Assembly (NCBI RefSeq): GCF_040869045.1
Contig: NC_090319.1
Location: 17,378,314-17,442,313 of the forward strand
DNA length: 64,000 bases
Source: Eurosta solidaginis
Taxonomy: Eukaryota > Arthropoda > Insecta > Diptera > Tephritidae
Direction: 5' to 3'
Shown: positions 23,079-34,599 of the stretch, in pieces
How positions within the stretch are numbered: the first letter of the stretch is position 1
How the letters are laid out: each line of letters opens with the position of its first letter
Made by a program: the position numbers and the translations under genes
Notes under the pieces: model-generated
The model's database searches: none
What the model was told of the DNA's origin: nothing
What the model saw: the letters and a program-made list of their open reading frames with translations, nothing else

Positions 23079-24531
23079 TATACTCAGCTGAGCAGAGCTC
23101 ACAGAGTATATTAACTTTGTTCGCATAACGGTAATCCGTAACGGCATAAACTAATCGAGATAGATATAGACTTCTATATATCAAAATGATCTGGGCGAAA
23201 AAAGAAATTCATTTAGCCATGTCCGTCCGTCCGTCCGTCTGTCCATAAACACGATAATTTGAGTAAATTTTGAGGTATCTTGATAAAATTTGGTATGTAG
23301 GTTCCTGGGTACCCATCTCAGATCGCTATTTAAAATGAACGAAATCGGACCATAAGCACAAGCCCGCCTTTTCGATATCGAAAATTTCGAAAAACCGTAA
23401 AGGTGCGATAATTCATTACTAAAGACGGATAAAGCGATGAAACTTTGGTAGGTGGGTTGACCTTATGACACAGAGTAGAAAATTATTAAAATTTTGGACA
23501 AAGAGTGTGGCACCGCCCTCTTTTAAAAAAAGGTAATTTCAAAGTTTTGCAAGCTGTAATTTGGCAGTCGTTGAAGATATCATGATGAAATTTGGCAGGA
23601 ACGTTACGCCTATTACTATATGTGTGCTAAGGAAAAATTAGCAAAATTGGATTACGAACACGCCCACTTTAAAAAAAATTTTTTTTTTTCAAAGGAAAAT
23701 TTTAACAAAAAAATTGAATATCTTTACAGTATATAAGTAAATTATGTCAACATTCAACTCCAGTAATGATATGGTGCAACAAAATACAAAACTAAAAGAA
23801 AATTTCAAAATGGGCGTGGCTCCGCACTTTTTCATTTAATTCGTCTAGAATACTTTTAATGCCATAAATCGAATAAAAATCTACCAATCCTTGTGAAATT
23901 TGGTAGGGACATAGATTCTATGACGGTTACTGTTTTCTGTGAAAATGGGCGAAATCGGTTGATGGCACGCCCAGTTTTTATACACAGTCGTCCGTCTGTC
24001 CTTCCGCATGACCTTTAACACGATAACTAGAACAAAAATCGACATATCTTTACTGAACTTAGTTCACGTGCTTACTTGAACTCACTTTATCTTGATATAA
24101 AAAAAATGGCCGAAATCCGACTATGACCACGCCCACTTTTTCGATATCGAAAATTACGAAAAATGAAAAAATGCCATAATTCTATACCAAATACGAAAAA
24201 AGGGATGAAACATGTTGATTGGATTGGTTTATTGACGCATTCACATATACAACTAAGGACCACTTCCATTCAAAACCTTCATTAATACCTTTAGCGTGAT
24301 ACCCATATCGTACAAAGACATTTTAGAGTCACCCTTGGTCCACCTTTATGGTGATATCTCGAAAAGGCGTCCACCTATAGAACTAAGGCCCACTCCCTTT
24401 TAAAATACTCTTTAATACCTTCCATTTGAAACCCATGTCAAACAAACACATTACAGGGTTACCCTAGGTTCATTCTCCTACAGCTGAGTATATAATGTTC
24501 GGTTACACCCGAACTTAGCCTTCCTTACTTG
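23079..24531 (+). mobile_element. HINE/DINE-1-like element, copy 2 (minimal minisatellite)
   Basis: Complete: 5' TATACTCAGCTGAGCAG, GTCCGTCCGTCC tract at 23220, six GGGCGTGG-type modules, about two minisatellite units (24290-24480), 3' subterminal CAGCTGAGTATA, hairpin GTTCGGTTACACCCGAAC, CCTTACTTG, then TTTT. Both subterminal repeats carry the same change (CAGCTGAG instead of CAGTTGAG / CAACTGAG), so they remain complementary. More diverged from the others than copies 5 and 7 are from each other. Confidence 0.85.
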
Positions 24532-24990
24532 TTTTGTTGTAAGGACAGTAAACTTTGTCAAGTGTGAATGCACATGAAATTTTTAATATCATTACACAGA
24601 CATTTGTACTTTAGTTCAATAAAGAGTGTTTATGTATGTATGTATTTTTGTAAAAAAGGTAGTAGCAAATTGAGAGACCATTAAATTATGGTAGAAAAAG
24701 AAAAACCTAAAACACGATAAAAATGGGCGTATAATCTTCCCAGAATGGGAAAAGGAATTGAACTCATACTTAAATATGGATTGTCATATGTGCATGTACA
24801 ATAACAGCTCCACCGAAATTTACCTTTTGCATATTTGTGTTGGTAGTTTTGGGACACAATTTAAGTATGGACGGCAAAGACGACGACGGCGACGTATGGG
24901 CTTTTGAGAGTGTCATTTGCATTATGAGCATTTTTATCTTCCCTTGATCAAATGTACCGCTTTGTTCACCTTGTCACGATCTTGGCGTTT
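24532..24990. other. Spacer between two HINEs, nothing recognised
   Basis: About 460 bp with no gene or repeat recognised. Confidence 0.4.
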
Positions 24991-24996
24991 TTTTTT

Positions 24997-26909
24997 ATAC
25001 TCAGTTGAGCAGAGCTCACAGAGTATATTAAGTTTGATTGGATAACGGTTGGTTGTACATATATAAAGGAATCGAGATAGATATAGACTTCCATATATCA
25101 AAATAATCAAGATCGAAAAAAAATTTGATTGAGCCATGTCCGTCCGTCCGTCCGTCCGTTAACACGATTACTTGAGTAAATTTTGAGGTATCTTGATGAA
25201 ATTTGGTATGTAGGTTCTTGAGCACTCATCTCAGATCACTATTTAAAATGAACGATATCGGACTATAACCACGCCCCCTTTTTCGATATCGAAAATTTCG
25301 AAAAACAGAAAAAGTGCGATAATTCATTACAAAAGACAGATAAAGCGACGAAACTTGGTAGTTGAGTTGAACTTATGACGCAGAATAGAAAACTAGTAAA
25401 ATTTTGGACAATGGGCGTGGTACCGCCCACTTTTCAAAGAAGGTAATTCAAAATTTTTTCAAGCTGTAATTTGGCAGTCGTTGAAGATATCAGGATGAAA
25501 TTTGGCAGAAACGTTACTCCTATTACTATATGTATGCTTAATAAAAATTAGCAAAATCGGAGAAAGACCACGCCCAAAAAAAAATTTTTTTTAAAGTTAA
25601 ATTTTAACAAAAAATTTAATATGTCAATATTCAACTCCAGTAATGATGTGGTGCAACCAAATACAATAATAAAAGAAAATTTCAAAATGGGCGTGGCTCC
25701 GCCCTTTTTAATTCAATTTGTCTAGGATAATTTTAACGCCATAAGTCGAACAAAAATTAACCAATACTTTTGAAATTTGGTAGAGGCATATATTTTATCA
25801 CGTTAACTGTTTTCTGTGAAAATGGGAGGAATCGGTTGATGCCACACCCAGTTTTTATACACAGTCGTCCGTCTGTCCTTCCGCATGGCCGTTAGCACGA
25901 TAACTTGAGCAAAAATCGACATATCTTTAATGAACTTAGTTCTCGTGCTTACTTGAACTCACTTTATCTTGGTATGAAAAATGAACGAAATCCGACTATG
26001 ACCACGCCCACTTTTTCGATATCGAAAATTACGAAAAATGAAAAAAATGCCCTAATTCTATACCAAATACGAAAAAAGGGATGAAACATGGTAAGATAAT
26101 TGGATTGTTTTATTGACGCGAAATATAACTTTAGAAAAACTTTATAAAATGGTTGTGACACCTACCATATTAAGTAGAAGAAAATGAAAAAGTTCTGCAG
26201 GGCGAAATAAAAAACCCTTAAAATCTTGGCAGGTATTACATATATAAATAAATTAGCGGTATCCAACAGATAATGTTCTGGGTCACCCTGGTCCACATTT
26301 TGGTCGATATCTGGAAAACGCCTTCACATATACAACTACCACCACTCCCTTTTAAAACTCTCATTAATACCTTTAATTTGATACCCACATCGTACAAACT
26401 CATTCTAGAGTGACCCCTGGTACACCTTTATGGCGATATCTCGAAAAGGCGTCCACGTACAGAACTAAGCCCCACGCCCTTTTAAAATACTCATTAACAC
26501 CTTTCATTTGATACCCATATCGTACAAACACATTCTAGAGTCACCCCTGGTCCACTTTTATGGCGATATTTCGAAACGGCATCCACCTATAGAACTAAGG
26601 CCCACTCCCTTTTAAAATACTCATTAACACCATTCGTTTGATGCCCATATTGTACAAACAAATTCTAGGGTCACCCCTGGTCAACCTTTATGGCTATATC
26701 CCTAAATGGCGTCCACCTATAGAACTATGGCCCACTCCCTCATAAAATACACTGTAATACCTTTCATTTGATACACATGTCATACAAACACATTCCAGGG
26801 TTTCCCTCGGTTCATTTTCCTACATGGTTATTTTCCCTTATGTTGTCACCATAGCTCTCAACTGAGTTTGTAATGTTCGGTTACACCCGAACTTAACCTT
26901 CCTTACTTG
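24997..26909 (+). mobile_element. HINE/DINE-1-like element, copy 3
   Basis: Complete: 5' TATACTCAGTTGAGCAGAG, GTCC tract at 25139-25160, modular body, about five minisatellite units (26280-26790), 3' CTCAACTGAGTTTGTAATG, hairpin, CCTTACTTG then TT. The 3' subterminal repeat has one mismatch (GAGTTT for GAGTAT). Same orientation as copy 2, about 470 bp away. Confidence 0.85.
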
Positions 26910-27101
26910 TTATACATATTATTTGTTAATTTGTTTTCTGTTTTTTCTATCCATCACAATAATAATTATATATACAAAGCTTATTAAAGCATGGCGGTTA
27001 ATACTAAAATAATCGTTTGTATAGTAATAAAATCTATAAATCTACATATGTATGTCAATAATTGCCTTGGAAAATTTTGTTGATTCACAAAGACAACATA
27101 A

Positions 27102-28862
27102 CGCGAGGGGAGATCAGAAAGCAAAATACGGCGACAGACGGAAAGTTTTAAGACCGGGGCAAATTCCTGTAGGGACGAAAACGGCGACCTTGTAACTGAA
27201 GTCAAAAGAGTGCTTAGATTATGGAGGGAACACTTCTCTGCTTCACTCCTAAATGGATGCAGCGATTCACCGCACAGAAATGACGAACCCGATTCCGCAA
27301 TCGATGATGATGGAATATATGTCCCACCGCCCGATTATGACGAAGTTAGAATAGCAATAACCAGATTGAAAAACAGCAAGGCCGTGGGCGCTGATGGATT
27401 GCCTGCGGAGCTCTTCAAGTACGGCGGCGAGGAGTTGGTAAGGCGCATGCAGCAGCTTCTTAGCAAAATATCGGCGGACGGGTGCATGCCCGACGATTGG
27501 AATCGAAGAGATCTATGCCCAGTTCACAATAAGGGCGCTACTGCAAAATGCACCAACTATCGTGGAATCAGCATTCTTAATATCGCATATAAGGTCTTTT
27601 CAAGTGTATTATGCGAAAGATTGAAGCCCACCGTGAACCGGCTGATGGGACCTTATCAGTGCGGCTTCAGACCTGGTAACTCTACCATCGGTCAGATTTT
27701 CACAATGCGCCAAATCTTGGAAAAAACCAGTGAAAAGAGAATCGACACACATCACCTCTTCGTCGATTTTAAAGCCGCCTTCGACAGCACGAAAAGGAGC
27801 TGCCTATATGCCGCTATGTCTGAATTCAGTTTCCCCGCAAAACTTATACGGCTGCGCAAAATGACGTTGAGCAACACCAACAGCTTAGTCAGAATTGGGA
27901 AGGACCTCTCCGAGCCGTACGAAACTAAACGAGGTTTCAGACAGGGTGACCCTCTATCGTGTGATTTCTTTAACTTGATGCTGGAGAAAATTATACTAGC
28001 TGCAGCACTTAACCGCACTGGAACAATCTTCTATAAAAGCGTGCAATTAGTGGCATATGCTGATGACATTGATAACACCCGCGCTGTTAGTTCTGCTTAC
28101 TCCAAACTGGGAAAAGAAGCAGTAAAAATGGCTTTGATGGTGAATGAGGACAAAACGAAGTACCTGGTGTCATCGAGGAAAGAGTCAGCACATACGCGCC
28201 TTGGCAACCACGCTACTGTTGGCAGCCATAATTTCGAAATAGTAAAAGACTTCGTTTATTTGGGAACCAGCATCAACACCAGCAACAACATCAGCACTGA
28301 AATCCAGCGAAGAATCAATCATGCCAATAAATGCTACTTTGGACTAGGTAGGCAATTGAAAAGTAAAGTCCTCTCTCGGCGAACGAAAATCATACTCTAC
28401 AAGTCACTTATCGTACCCGTCCTGCTATAGGGGGCAGAAGCATGGACCATGACAACAGCAGATGAAGCGGCTTTGGGAGTGTTCGAGAGAAAAGTTCTTC
28501 GAAAGATTTATGGACCTCTACGCGTTGGCGATGGCGAGTACCGAAGAAGATTTAATGATGAGCTGTACGAGCTATACGCAGACATCAACATAGTCCAGCG
28601 AATTAAAACGCAGCGGCTGCGCTGGCTAGGCCATGTTATGCGAATGAAAGATGATGCTCCGGCCAAGAAAGTGTTTCTGTCGGAAGCCGCCTATGGAAGC
28701 AGAGGTAGAGGGCGTCCTCCACTCCGTTGGAAGGACCAGGTGGAAAACGATTTACACTCCCTTGGCGTGACTAATTGACGCCGGTTGGCGGAGCGACGGA
28801 GCGACTGGCGCGTCTTGTTGGACGGCCATAACCGTTTAGACGGTTAAGCACCAATTTAGTAA
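27102..28862 (+). pseudogene. RTE-type LINE, 5'-truncated, one in-frame stop
   Basis: The frame opens after a stop near 27100 (KIRRQTESFKTGANSCRDENG) and carries the whole reverse transcriptase palm: AVGADGLPAELFKYGG, NYRGISILNIAYKVF, YQCGFRPGNSTIGQI, FVDFKAAFDS, RGFRQGDPLSCDFFNLMLE and VAYADDI (catalytic YADD). It breaks at a TAG (28428-28430), where relatives have Tyr in LLYGAEAW, then continues as GAEAWTMTTADEAALGVFE, RLRWLGHVMRM and GRGRPPLRWKDQVEND to a stop near 28779. The 3' end has a (TAAG)n tail at 28857-28871. The endonuclease and N-terminus are lost, as in target-primed reverse transcription products. It is the best-preserved retroelement in the window. The RTE clade is inferred from the C-terminal GHVxRM motif and tail. 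Confidence 0.85.
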
Positions 28863-29106
28863 GTAAGTAAGATCAGAAAGTAATAACCTAATCAGGCCTG
28901 TTTTGAATCCATACTCGAATTGCAAAGTAAAAAAGTGAAAAAAGTAATTTCAAGTCGATTTCATGATGGTGCTCTCATTTCTGATTTATTTGAATCGGTT
29001 TCGAATCGTTTTTAGTGGTTTTCATTTCTATGATCTAGCAGTAGCGGCGCTTAACTTCCAGTTTGCACATCGGCGGTTCGTACCCTTCTAGATTCTTTTG
29101 AAATGC

Positions 29107-29320
29107 TAGGAGACCCGGCAGACATTATTTTGGCCTTACTTTGGTTTAGCCGCATAACTTTAACGAATTTTTGCCTCCTGTTCTCCCCACCTACACTTTC
29201 TGTCCCCCTTTTCTTTGTCCTTTTAATCACTCCTCTCTCTGCGTCTTTTTACCCTCTCCGTTTTGGCAAGATCACTCAAAAACTAAGGAAGATTTGGCGA
29301 ATAATGTTGCAAAGCAAGGA
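29107..29320 (+). repeat. Dispersed repeat beginning agacccggcagac, truncated copy
   Basis: Shares 'agacccggcagac(a/g)ttatt', a pyrimidine-rich stretch (ccacctacactttctgtccc) and 'cactcctc' with the element at 59135-60160. Lacks that element's internal repeats and 3' end. Confidence 0.6.
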
Positions 29321-30300
29321 AGTGGATAACGCTACGAATGACAAGCCAGGCTGGAGAATGATAGTATTGAAAAGTCAGTAAGCTCGATAAGCTCGATGAG
29401 GCAAGTACGAGCAGAGTTGAAGACTGGAGAAGCTTACAAAAAAAGATGGTAAGATAGTCCTCTCACAGAAGAAGGTAGCCTTGGTCGATATAAACGACCA
29501 GGCGGGCGAGCACTTGGCATGAGCATGCGGCACAGTAAAGACTGGTAAAAGATAAGGGAATTCCTCTATTACTCCACCTCATGCTTTTAAGAGGCAAAAA
29601 CGTGCCAGTCTCAGAAATGTGTGGAGAGGCCATATTAAGGTAACTCTGTGGCTTCGACCGCCCCCGAAATGATACATGACGCGGCAAAACAGTGTTAGTT
29701 GTTCATGGAAATCGTTTTAAATACACTACTCAATTAAAAGAGAGATTCTGCAGCACGAGAGAACGGCTTCTATTCAGCGGGTGGCGCTTAAATTTAGTTG
29801 TATTTGATGGCATTCAGCAATCCGTGTCATGAATGGGCTATGGGAAGTGCTCACTTCCAAAGCAGTGCAAGAGCGAAAGGTTTGAGGTGAAGTAGAGGGC
29901 CCAAAGGCCAAGATAGCGATCCCACGCGTGAGGAAGTCGGAATAAGCGTTGCACCTTCTTCTGTGCTATAACCCTAATATACTGACACAGCATTTGAAGG
30001 TATCTTATATCTCCGTCCACTGAGGAGGGTTAGCAGGCGTGCGAACCACGGATAAACGTCCCAAAGGCATAGCCAATATTTATCTGTGCCTCTAAGAGAA
30101 TAGTCCCATAACCACAACTATACACACCAGGAGCGGCCGCGGGTGGAAAGCTGCCTCGAAAGCCTTAAAGAAGACTTATACGTAATTAGGAAGGTGTAGG
30201 CCGGTCCAACAAATAAACTTTCAGCATACTAAAGCATCGATGCAGTCTCTCGCAAGTCTTAATGAGCCATAACTCTGTTGAACATGAAATCGAAAGCTCA
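29321..30300. other. Probable decayed LINE 5' part, not resolved
   Basis: GC content is above the local background and it directly precedes the endonuclease relic on the same strand, so it may be the decayed ORF1 region. I could not recognise a zinc-knuckle or other motif with confidence. Confidence 0.3.
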
Positions 30301-30314
30301 GTTAAGAGCGATTT

Positions 30315-30740
30315 ATGTGCTGCTTATTTACCGTACTGAAGAACATCGTGTTGATGGCCATCTATGAAAAAGGAGCGTTCTGTTATTTGGCTCATAATGC
30401 TGGACATCAAACGGGGAAGGGGTGTAAGATGCTGGTGGAAAAAGAGGAGTGAAAAAGGCAGTTGGTCATAAGTGCGGATGCGAATGCGCACTACAGTGAG
30501 TGGGGAGAAGCCGATGCTAAATATATAGATGAGCAGATTTATTACTATATACTGCAAAGGAACTTGCCATTAGCCAAGAAGGGTATTGTTCTTTTATTGG
30601 TTCAACATACAGTAACGTGCTTGATATGACGTGATTTTCTGAGCGTAACTTATCAAGGTATGACTGGAGGAAGAGCGGATAGACAGTACTTACATTCCGA
30701 CCTCGGAGAAGTAAAATCGTTTACAGGTTTAAATTGCAAA
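30315..30740 (+). pseudogene. LINE AP-endonuclease domain relic (jockey/R1-like)
   Basis: Frame reading LVISADANAHYSEWGEADAK, then YIDEQIYYYILQRNLPLAKKG, matches the endonuclease signature of jockey/R1-type LINEs: (G)DxNAHxxxWG followed by RGxxLxxxLxxxxL.xxNxG. The catalytic Asp and Asn of DANAH are visible. Upstream and downstream text has stops, and no reverse transcriptase follows, so it is an isolated dead fragment. Confidence 0.75.
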
Positions 30741-31295
30741 GTGTTGATAAAATATTCTTTGCTCCGCTAAAAATGTAGGAGAGACTGATCTTAAAATGGG
30801 TCAAGATAATTCCCTCACTGAAACCAGCTCTGGATTAAAAAAATTTAAAAAGGTTCTGCAAAACAAAGATCTTTTGTGCCTTTTATCACCTTATAATGTG
30901 TAAGCTATCTGAGACTCTACCACAGGTGAGACGAAAAAAATGACACTGAAGATGGCACAATACCGAAACCATTTTGTCTCCAAACTAAATTTGACAAGTG
31001 ATAACGGAAAATTGTTCCAATATACATCAGAGTATAAAATCATTTTTAAGCGACAGCTGGGTATAAGCAAATTCTTAACATATTTTGTAACGACAAAGCA
31101 ATAAAACACATAACTGAAGTGGAAAGAATAGCATTGGTGTGAATTACTGCCGGTCAAAAGCCATTAATGCCAGCATTGAGGCTTTGAGTGGGATGAAAAT
31201 TTAATTTTATGTGCTTTTGTTAAGTTTGGCCAACATTTATATATTGCCGCATTATTTCGCCACAACAGTACCACGAAGGGACGCTATAATGTATT
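30741..31295. other. Intergenic, nothing recognised
   Basis: No gene seen; could be decayed continuation of the LINE. Confidence 0.3.
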
Positions 31296-31298
31296 TAC

Positions 31299-31958
31299 CT
31301 TGTATTTAGGTACCAAAAAAATGTTATATCTTACATAAGACTGATTTTGTGAGATCAAAAGATTGATAATATGACTCCTCAAAGGAAAAGAAAGGAAAGT
31401 AGACGAAAGAATGATCGATGGTAGATTTGTTATAAAAGTGTTATATATAATTTACATTTTTTAACTAAATGTTATGCATTTTTTTTGCAAATTTATCGAT
31501 TATTTATCGAAGAGTTATCGATATGGTATTCAAATGTTATATTTTTTTATAGAAAGGTTTATTGGTTATCGGAGTATTACCAAGTAGTTACCAATTTGTT
31601 GCCGTTAAGTTATCGAAAAGCTATCAACAACCTTGTATTAGGTACCAAAAAAATGTTATACTTACATAAGACTGATTTTTTGAGATCAAAAGATTGATAA
31701 TATGACTCCTCAAAGGAAAAGAAAGGAAAATAGACGAAAGAATGATCGATGGTAGATTTGTTATAAAAGTGTTATATATAATTTACATTTTTTAACTAAA
31801 TATTATGCATTTTTTTGCAAATTTATCGATTATTTATCGAAGAGTTATCGATATGGTATTCAAATGTTATATTTTTTTATAGAAAGGTTTATTGGTTATC
31901 GGAGTATTACCAAGTAGTTACCAATTTGTTGCCGTCAAGTTATCAAAAAGCTATCAAC
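31299..31958 (+). repeat. Tandem direct duplication, two units of ~330 bp
   Basis: Unit 1 (about 31299-31628) and unit 2 (about 31631-31958) both run from 'ccttgtatt(t)aggtacc' to 'gccgt(t/c)aagttatc(g/a)aaaagctatcaac' with only a few substitutions and single-base indels. Each contains a CGATAA-rich segment, so the duplication was made from a larger CGATAA locus. Confidence 0.9.
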
Positions 31959-32080
31959 TTCTTATCAATAGTTTTCGATATGTTTTCGATTGCATATAAA
32001 ATCAATGTCACATCTGTATGCCATAAGAAATCATTATGATGTCGCTGGTTCGCGATATCAAGCCAATAACAAACCGATAA
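31480..32080. repeat. CGATAA/TTATCG-rich degenerate minisatellite, locus 3
   Basis: TTATCGAT-type words such as 'aaatttatcgattatttatcg' (split by variants), overlapping the 330-bp duplication and continuing to about 32080. Confidence 0.65.
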
Positions 32081-32224
32081 TTCGCACGTAATACCTTTTT
32101 TAGAATAACGGCGTTAGTGTTTGCTGAAGCAAAACAACTGATCTACTGAGTGGATTTTTCAAATAAAAGCTTCAAATATCATATTCAAGTCACAAAAGAT
32201 CATAGGGTATATCTAAAAAAAAAA

Positions 32225-32582
32225 AAAAAATTTATGTAAGGCGCTATAACCACCGAAGAGATCTAAGGCCGAGCTTCTCTTCCAATTTTCGTCGTGCTCC
32301 TCTTGATTTTCCCTAAAAATTGGCCGGATGGGACCTACATGTTTTATGCCGACTCCGAAAGGTATCTGCAAGGCAGATGAGTTTTCACTGAGAGTTTTTC
32401 ATGGTAGAAATACACTCGGAGCGCTTGCCAGACACTGCCGAGGGGCGATCCCGCATAGAAAAATTTTCTTCTAATTGAAAACCCTTATTACTAAAATTTT
32501 GATGTTGCTTTGCCCGGGGGTTGAATTCGGGGCATACGGTGTGGTTGACGGACAACGCTCCGTATATTTCATACATTACAAA
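32225..32582 (-). mobile_element. tRNA-derived SINE-like element, family A, copy 1
   Basis: On the minus strand the head carries GGAGCGTTGTCCGTCAACC, then a B-box-like AATTCAACCCCCGGGCAAAG, then a conserved body: ttttcaattagaagaaaatt, ctcagtgaaaactcatctgc, ccatccggccaatttttagg. It ends in GCGCCTTACATAAA plus a homopolymer run (plus-strand A run at 32214-32230). The body aligns with 49895-50205 on the plus strand. Confidence 0.65.
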
Positions 32583-32645
32583 TATAAGGTGTAATTAATC
32601 AGTTTTTGTAGATTTTCGACTAAAAACTGATATACTCCAGAAATT

Positions 32646-33176
32646 TGTAATGAATTCTATTAATTTCTGATAATTATACACCTTCTGCTAACGTTCGAAT
32701 TGCTGAACTGTCGAATAAATAACTCCAATATTCCGTATTGCAAAATGGTCTTTATTTAGCCTACTTTGGGAGTAGTACTTCACAATTATACTTCACAACT
32801 AACAGCGCGTTTCAATCAAACTGATTAGTTATTCCTCAGCTTGCGCTGCTTTTATATTCTCTGTTGCCTCGTTCGCATATTTGTCCTAAGATTTTGACGT
32901 TTCACAGTTGTACCTACTGTTTGATTATTTAGCTATGTGCGTGTGGATGTGTGAGTAACAACTTGTGCTCTTAGCTGATGACTACATACATATACATATG
33001 TATGTGAGATAATTTCTTTCCTTTAAGCTGCTGGTTATGTATGTGAAATATTCTTCGTCGCCTCTATGGATGTGCGTAAATGGCTTTGATGTGTTCATGT
33101 ACAAAAGTGTGGCTGCTTGCTGTTTCTGTTGTTGGGATTATTTACTAAAAGCATAGTGATGCTAATATTCGCCACA
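32646..33176 (-). mobile_element. Solo LTR of a gypsy-like retrotransposon, copy C
   Basis: 531 bp from TGTAATGAATTC to ...ATATTCGCCACA, aligned along its length with copy B. The minus strand shows ATATAAAAGCAGCGCAAGC and a start-region CAGTTTGATT. Flanks are AATT on the left and ATAT on the right, so there is no clean target duplication. Confidence 0.75.
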
Positions 33177-33591
33177 ATATTGATAAGTTGGTGGTATTTT
33201 ACCTGTGGCAGCAGAAGAAGAAGGTACAGTGCGCGATACCAGTTTCTGGAAACCATCCTAAAGCCAAGAAGGAACGCCAAAGTTCGACGACCCGCTTTTT
33301 TTATGGGTATCCCCTCTTATGCAGACATAGACAAACTTGCCGTCAATTCGTGGTACTGGCACTATTTTATATAGTAACATTGGTATTGTCGCAGAGACAG
33401 TGAAACTTAATGCACGAAAGCCATGAAACGGCAGAAATTGTTGGTAGATCGTAAATATGGTGAGTAGCAGAAATTTGAAAAATTTCCAAAAGTTTAGGGT
33501 GGATACAAAATTAAATAATTAATTTGTTTCCTTTATTACATACCTACATATGTACTAACATATGTACATATGTAAGTACGTATATATATAC

Positions 33592-34027
33592 ATTAGCCTG
33601 GGTCGATTTGTATGGACGAAACTTAACCGATATCGCGTCATCGATTTTTCGATAGGATATGGGTTTAGGAAAAAAAGTTCCACTACGCATACCCAAAAAA
33701 ATAATTTTCGAGCCTGCGAAATTTTTTTGGGTTTGGGTAGTGTTTTGGTCGAAAAATTTACCCTTTCGCAATTATTTTTTTTAAACTGTTTTTTCAGGAT
33801 ACATGCATTCATTTTCAAGGCTCCAAATCAGTTTTTATGTATTTATTAAAAATTTGTGGTGAAAATGTTTTACATTTATTTTAAATAGTGTGTAACGAAA
33901 ATGAAATTACGCAGGCTAAAAATTATTTTTTTTTTTTTGGTATGCGTAGTGGAACTTATTTTCCTGAGCCCAAATCCTATCGAAAATTAGATGGCGCGAT
34001 ATCGGTTAATAAATCGACCCAGTCTAA
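33592..34027. mobile_element. Long-TIR MITE or foldback element, full length
   Basis: Left arm ATTAGCCTGGGTCGATTTG...gttccactacgcataccc...cgagcctgcg (33592-33715) is matched by the reverse complement of the right arm (about 33910-34027, ATTAGACTGGGTCGATTTA...gttccactacgcatacc...agcctgcg). About 200 bp of core lies between. TA-rich flanks (tatatatatac / atatataa) fit a TA-rich target. No transposase. Confidence 0.8.
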
Positions 34028-34467
34028 TATATATAACGCTTCAGCTAACATTTATTTACCAATTAAATATTAGTGTTGTATATTAATGTAAAGTAATTTA
34101 CAAAGAATTTGACGACGCCTAAAAGTATACTTCAGTTATCTTTATGTTAAGAGTCATTCATGCGTCATAAGGAGATGTAAGAGAAAAGTTTTTGATTAAC
34201 TTGATTTATGTGTGTATGAATTTAATTATGTAATTATAAGTTCTTTGAAAATACTGATTTTCAAAGCACGTCAGCTGCGAGAAGGGCATTAAAAGAAACA
34301 TGATATATTCATTGTTATTGCTGATTTCCGACAAAATGAAAGTCAGCATTGTTTTGGGAAGATTTTCTGTCATCTCTTGTTACTTTTTGTTTGTAGTAAA
34401 CCCGGTTTCAAACATGATATAATTTTAGGCGCATAATAGGTATGTTAACCGTAGAACGCATAACCAA
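34028..34467. other. Spacer, nothing recognised
   Basis: About 440 bp. Its right end, 'agaacgcataacc', matches the start of the dispersed GGGTACCC motif also seen on the far side of the next element. Confidence 0.35.
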
Positions 34468-34599
34468 CAAGTAAGGAAGGTTAAGTTCGGGTGTAACCGA
34501 ACCTTACATACTCAGTTGAGAGCTATGGTGACAACATAAGGGAAAATAACCATGTAGGAAAATGAACCGAGGGAAACCCTAGAATGTGTTTGTATGACA

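Noticed and set aside
29463..30020. Minus-strand frames at 29463-29687 and 29838-30020
   Set aside because: No domain; they lie opposite probable decayed plus-strand LINE sequence.
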